Shown: positions 61,445-64,000 of the stretch, one piece after another | How positions within the stretch are numbered: position 1 is the first letter of the stretch | How the letters are laid out: every line of letters begins with the position of its first letter | The notes under the pieces: model-generated | Databases searched by the model: none | What the model was told of the DNA's origin: nothing | The model's input: the letters and a program-made list of their open reading frames with translations, nothing else | Origin: Pseudomonas sp. WS 5079 | Lineage (GTDB): Bacteria > Pseudomonadota > Gammaproteobacteria > Pseudomonadales > Pseudomonadaceae | Length of the DNA stretch: 64,000 nt | Assembly (NCBI RefSeq): GCF_012985465.1 | Contig: NZ_JAAQWN010000003.1 | Span: 1 to 64,000 of the forward strand | Reading direction: 5' to 3' | Translations under genes and position numbers: made by a program

Positions 61445-62043
61445 CTGACTCCCGACACCCCCAGGACCCGACTGACGAAGGGCTGATCCAGCACTTTCGC
61501 CAACACAGCGCCAGCGAGCCGCCCGCGTCCCTCGACGCCTTCATCCTCGCCGCCGCCCGCCGCGAAGCCCCCACGCCACCGCCGAGCCTGTGGCAACGCT
61601 GGCTGCAAGCCTGCCAACGGCCACGCTGGCAGATGGCCTTTGCTACCGTAGCCGGGGTCGCGCTATTGATTGGCGTGGTGACGCGCTCGCCAGTGCCCGA
61701 CCTCAACCTGCCCGAAGCCAGCCAATACGCCGCCGCGCCACCGCCGCAGGCACTCTCTGCGCCCGCCGCCCCAGCGCCCATGGCGCGTATGGCAATGGCG
61801 CCCCAGGCCGACAGCACGCCGGTCCAGGCCGAAATGGCAAGCGCCATGGCCGATGAGCCCGTGGCAAAAATGAGCAAACAGATGGCCGCCAAGCCCCAGT
61901 CCCTGGAGCAAGGGCTTGAGGAAATCGTGCGTCTGCGCCAGGCGGGTCAGAGCAGGGCGGCGGATGAGAAGCTGCTGGCCTTGCACAAGCGCTTTCCCGA
62001 GGAAAACCTGCCGGCGCGGTTGGAGGCGTTGCAAAAGCGTTGA
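61441..62043 (+). CDS. Single-helix membrane protein, probable anti-sigma partner
   Basis: This 200-residue protein has a cytoplasmic N-terminus (about 1-65), one helix near residues 66-82 ([16 protein letters not shown]) and a periplasmic part rich in Ala, Pro and Met, ending in a helical [20 protein letters not shown] tail. Gene position and topology fit an anti-sigma factor, but the His-x3-Cys-x2-Cys zinc motif of the common class is absent and there is no cysteine in the N-terminal half apart from one next to the helix. It starts inside the sigma stop (ATGA) and is followed by a strong terminator. Confidence 0.75.
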   Translation: MTDSRHPQDPTDEGLIQHFRQHSASEPPASLDAFILAAARREAPTPPPSLWQRWLQACQRPRWQMAFATVAGVALLIGVVTRSPVPDLNLPEASQYAAAPPPQALSAPAAPAPMARMAMAPQADSTPVQAEMASAMADEPVAKMSKQMAAKPQSLEQGLEEIVRLRQAGQSRAADEKLLALHKRFPEENLPARLEALQKR

Positions 62044-62054
62044 GCCGCGCCCAC

Positions 62055-62091
62055 AAAAAAGCCCCAGGTCTTGCGACCTGGGGCTTTTTTT
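62055..62091. terminator. Bidirectional rho-independent terminator
   Basis: The stem GCCCCAGGTC (62061-62070) and GACCTGGGGC (62075-62084) pair perfectly around TTGC. A run of seven T follows on the plus strand and six A precede, which gives a U-run on the minus strand. It ends both the sigma/partner operon and the minus-strand tRNA gene six bases beyond. Confidence 0.95.
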
Positions 62092-62096
62092 GTATC

Positions 62097-62173
62097 TGGT
62101 GCACCCGGCGGGATTCGAACCCACGACCCCTGCCTTCGGAGGGCAGTACTCTATCCAGCTGAGCTACGGATGC
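62097..62173 (-). tRNA. tRNA-Arg (anticodon CCG)
   Basis: The minus strand reads GCATCCG at the 5' end and CGGGTGC plus ACCA at the 3' end, which pair into a seven-base acceptor stem with one G-U. The anticodon arm is CTGCC-CTCCGAA-GGCAG, giving anticodon CCG for the arginine codon CGG. The T-arm contains GGTTCGAATCC. The length is 77 bases with an encoded CCA. It reads arginine CGG codons, frequent in this G+C-rich genome. Confidence 0.96.
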
Positions 62174-62186
62174 TTGTGCGGGCGCC

Positions 62187-62192
62187 ATCATA
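62187..62192 (-). promoter_or_regulatory. Likely -10 box of the tRNA-Arg promoter
   Basis: TATGAT on the minus strand lies 13 bases before the mature tRNA and is followed by the very G+C-rich GGCGCCCGC, the kind of discriminator seen in growth-rate-controlled tRNA promoters. No good -35 is visible at 17 bp (ATGGAC at 18 bp is the nearest). Confidence 0.45.
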
Positions 62193-62542
62193 CCCATGTC
62201 GACCTTGGGCGTCCATGCTGGTTTTTGACCGTCTGCCGGTAGGATTCTGGTGCAGCGAGGCTCTGTACCGGGCGGTGTGTGCCGGTGATGCGCAATTCGG
62301 CTCCGTTACGCCTGTCAGAATAGTCTGGCTAATGCGCCGTTTTCGTTCTTTTTTTCGAACAGACTATTGCCCTGCCCCCCCATTGATCCTAGGATTCGTT
62401 TGAGATTTCAAACGCTCTGTCTCCCGTGCGCGATGTTTCAGCTTGCGCCCAGTGACTGATTTCCCTGACGGCAGCCTTCGAGGCGCCTTTCAACAACTCT
62501 AATTTGCCCCGCGCGCGCGCGGTGCTGTTAAGGAAAGCCGAC
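62193..62542. promoter_or_regulatory. Intergenic region between tRNA-Arg and gabD
   Basis: There is no gene in this 350-bp stretch. It holds a perfect dyad CGTTTGA-GATT-TCAAACG (62397-62414) that could be an operator or hairpin, a T-run (62346-62355), and an alternating CGCGCGCGCGCG tract (62510-62521) directly before the gabD ribosome site AAGGAAA. The gabD promoter should lie here, but I could not place it. Confidence 0.45.
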
Positions 62543-63985
62543 ATGCAGCTTAAAGACACCCAGTTGTTCCGCCAGCAAGCCTTTATTGATGGCGCTTGGG
62601 TCGATGCGGACAACGGTCAAACGATCAAGGTCAACAACCCCGCGACTGGCGAGATCCTGGGCACCGTGCCGAAGATGGGCGCCGCCGAAACCCGTCGTGC
62701 CATCGAAGCTGCCGACAAGGCCTTGCCGGCCTGGCGCGCACTGACCGCCAAGGACCGTGCGAACAAGCTGCGTCGCTGGTTCGAGCTGATTATCGAGAAC
62801 CAGGATGACCTGGCGCGCCTGATGACCCTGGAGCAGGGCAAGCCGCTGGCCGAAGCCAAGGGCGAAATTGTCTACGCCGCTTCGTTCATCGAGTGGTTCG
62901 CCGAAGAGGCCAAGCGTATCTACGGTGACGTGATCCCTGGCCACCAGCCGGACAAGCGCCTGATCGTGATCAAGCAGCCGATCGGCGTCACCGCCGCCAT
63001 CACGCCGTGGAACTTCCCGGCCGCGATGATCACCCGTAAAGCCGGCCCGGCCCTGGCCGCCGGTTGCACCATGGTCCTCAAGCCTGCGTCGCAAACCCCG
63101 TTCTCGGCGTTCGCCCTGGCTGAACTGGCCCAGCGTGCCGGGATTCCAAACGGCGTGTTCAGTGTGGTCTCCGGCAGCGCTGGCGATATCGGCAGCGAGC
63201 TGACCAGCAACCCGACCGTGCGTAAATTGTCCTTCACCGGCTCGACCGAAATCGGCCGCCAGTTGATGGCCGAATGCGCCAAGGACATCAAGAAAGTTTC
63301 CCTGGAGCTGGGCGGCAACGCGCCGTTCATCGTGTTTGACGACGCCGACCTGGATAAGGCCGTCGAAGGCGCGATCATCTCCAAGTACCGCAACAACGGC
63401 CAGACCTGCGTCTGCGCCAACCGCCTGTACATCCAGGATTCGGTGTATGACGCGTTCGCTGAAAAACTCAAGGTGGCCGTGGCCAAGTTGAAGATCGGCA
63501 ATGGTCTGGAAGAAGGCACCACCACCGGTCCCCTGATTGATGAAAAAGCCGTGGCCAAGGTCCAGGAACACATCGCCGATGCCCTGAGTAAAGGCGCGAC
63601 GCTGTTGGCAGGCGGCAAGGTCATGCAAGGCAACTTCTTCGAGCCGACCATCCTCACCAACGTGCCGAAAAACGCTGCCGTGGCCAAGGAAGAAACCTTC
63701 GGCCCGCTGGCGCCGCTGTTCCGCTTCAAAGACGAAGCCGAAGTGATCGCGATGTCCAACGACACCGAGTTCGGCCTGGCCTCCTACTTCTATGCCCGCG
63801 ACCTAGGTCGTGTGTTCCGTGTGGCCGAGGCCCTGGAATACGGTATGGTCGGCGTCAACACCGGGCTGATCTCCAACGAAGTGGCGCCGTTTGGCGGTAT
63901 CAAGGCGTCGGGCCTGGGCCGTGAAGGCTCCAAGTACGGGATCGAGGACTACCTGGAAATCAAATACCTCTGCCTGGGCATCTAA
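62543..63985 (+). CDS. gabD: GabD, NADP-dependent succinate-semialdehyde dehydrogenase
   Basis: This 480-residue cytoplasmic aldehyde dehydrogenase oxidises succinate semialdehyde to succinate, the last step of 4-aminobutyrate use. Catalytic Glu255 (SLELGGNAPF) and Cys289 (NNGQTCVCANR) are present, one residue from the E. coli numbering, with a second Cys291 as in E. coli-type GabD. Cofactor motifs ITPWNFPAAMITRK and FTGSTEIGRQL are intact. ATG at 62543 with AAGGAAA is used rather than the upstream GTG. It usually precedes gabT, which would lie just right of the window. Confidence 0.95.
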   Translation: MQLKDTQLFRQQAFIDGAWVDADNGQTIKVNNPATGEILGTVPKMGAAETRRAIEAADKALPAWRALTAKDRANKLRRWFELIIENQDDLARLMTLEQGKPLAEAKGEIVYAASFIEWFAEEAKRIYGDVIPGHQPDKRLIVIKQPIGVTAAITPWNFPAAMITRKAGPALAAGCTMVLKPASQTPFSAFALAELAQRAGIPNGVFSVVSGSAGDIGSELTSNPTVRKLSFTGSTEIGRQLMAECAKDIKKVSLELGGNAPFIVFDDADLDKAVEGAIISKYRNNGQTCVCANRLYIQDSVYDAFAEKLKVAVAKLKIGNGLEEGTTTGPLIDEKAVAKVQEHIADALSKGATLLAGGKVMQGNFFEPTILTNVPKNAAVAKEETFGPLAPLFRFKDEAEVIAMSNDTEFGLASYFYARDLGRVFRVAEALEYGMVGVNTGLISNEVAPFGGIKASGLGREGSKYGIEDYLEIKYLCLGI

Positions 63986-64000
63986 CCGGCAAGGTATCGC

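Overview
The window is chromosomal DNA from a member of the Pseudomonas fluorescens group. The support is high G+C coding sequence, a lapA/lapEBC adhesin locus whose LapG cleavage site falls at the same residues as in P. fluorescens Pf0-1, and at least ten long palindromic extragenic (REP/REPIN) elements of the GTAGGAGC..GGCTTGCC type known from P. fluorescens genomes. No phage, IS or CRISPR sequence is visible.

Layout. (1) 1-9018: the 5' part of the giant biofilm adhesin lapA (minus strand, running off the left edge), divergent from its type I secretion system lapE-lapB-lapC. (2) 9253-12891: a TauD-like dioxygenase followed by the substrate-binding, ATPase and permease genes of a sulfonate-type ABC importer. 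(3) 12991-18861: a periplasmic TonB_C protein, a LysR regulator and an EmrAB/NodT-type tripartite efflux operon. (4) 18935-23077: an iron-starvation ECF sigma factor, its FecR regulator and a siderophore receptor with an STN signalling domain, with a Fur-like box upstream. It converges on an uncharacterised two-gene secreted unit (DUF3142 protein and a 718-residue protein). (5) 26140-34160: DUF2789, a MarR-controlled FUSC/DUF1656/HlyD/NodT efflux operon, a small membrane protein and a DUF945 protein. (6) 34472-40731: pgaABCD for poly-N-acetylglucosamine. (7) 41125-53086: a two-partner secretion system with a 3010-residue CdiA-like exoprotein. Its C-terminus looks like a PoNe-type PD-(D/E)XK DNase. 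A DUF1910/DUF1911 (PoNi-type) immunity gene and a small membrane protein follow by 4-bp overlaps. (8) 53133-56331: a lipoprotein and a classical autotransporter. (9) 56548-58882: four lipoproteins including CsgG/HfaB, DUF4810 and DUF799 (GNA1162) members. (10) 59085-62043: a von Willebrand A lipoprotein, an ECF sigma factor and a membrane-anchored partner. (11) tRNA-Arg(CCG) and gabD at the right end.

The region is unusually rich in cell-surface functions: LapA with its exporter, PNAG export, a contact-dependent toxin, an autotransporter, a siderophore receptor and several lipoproteins. LapA retention and PNAG synthesis are both known to respond to cyclic di-GMP in other bacteria, so co-control is plausible but not shown here. 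Many operons are tightly packed with ATGA overlaps, and REP palindromes sit at many of the operon ends.
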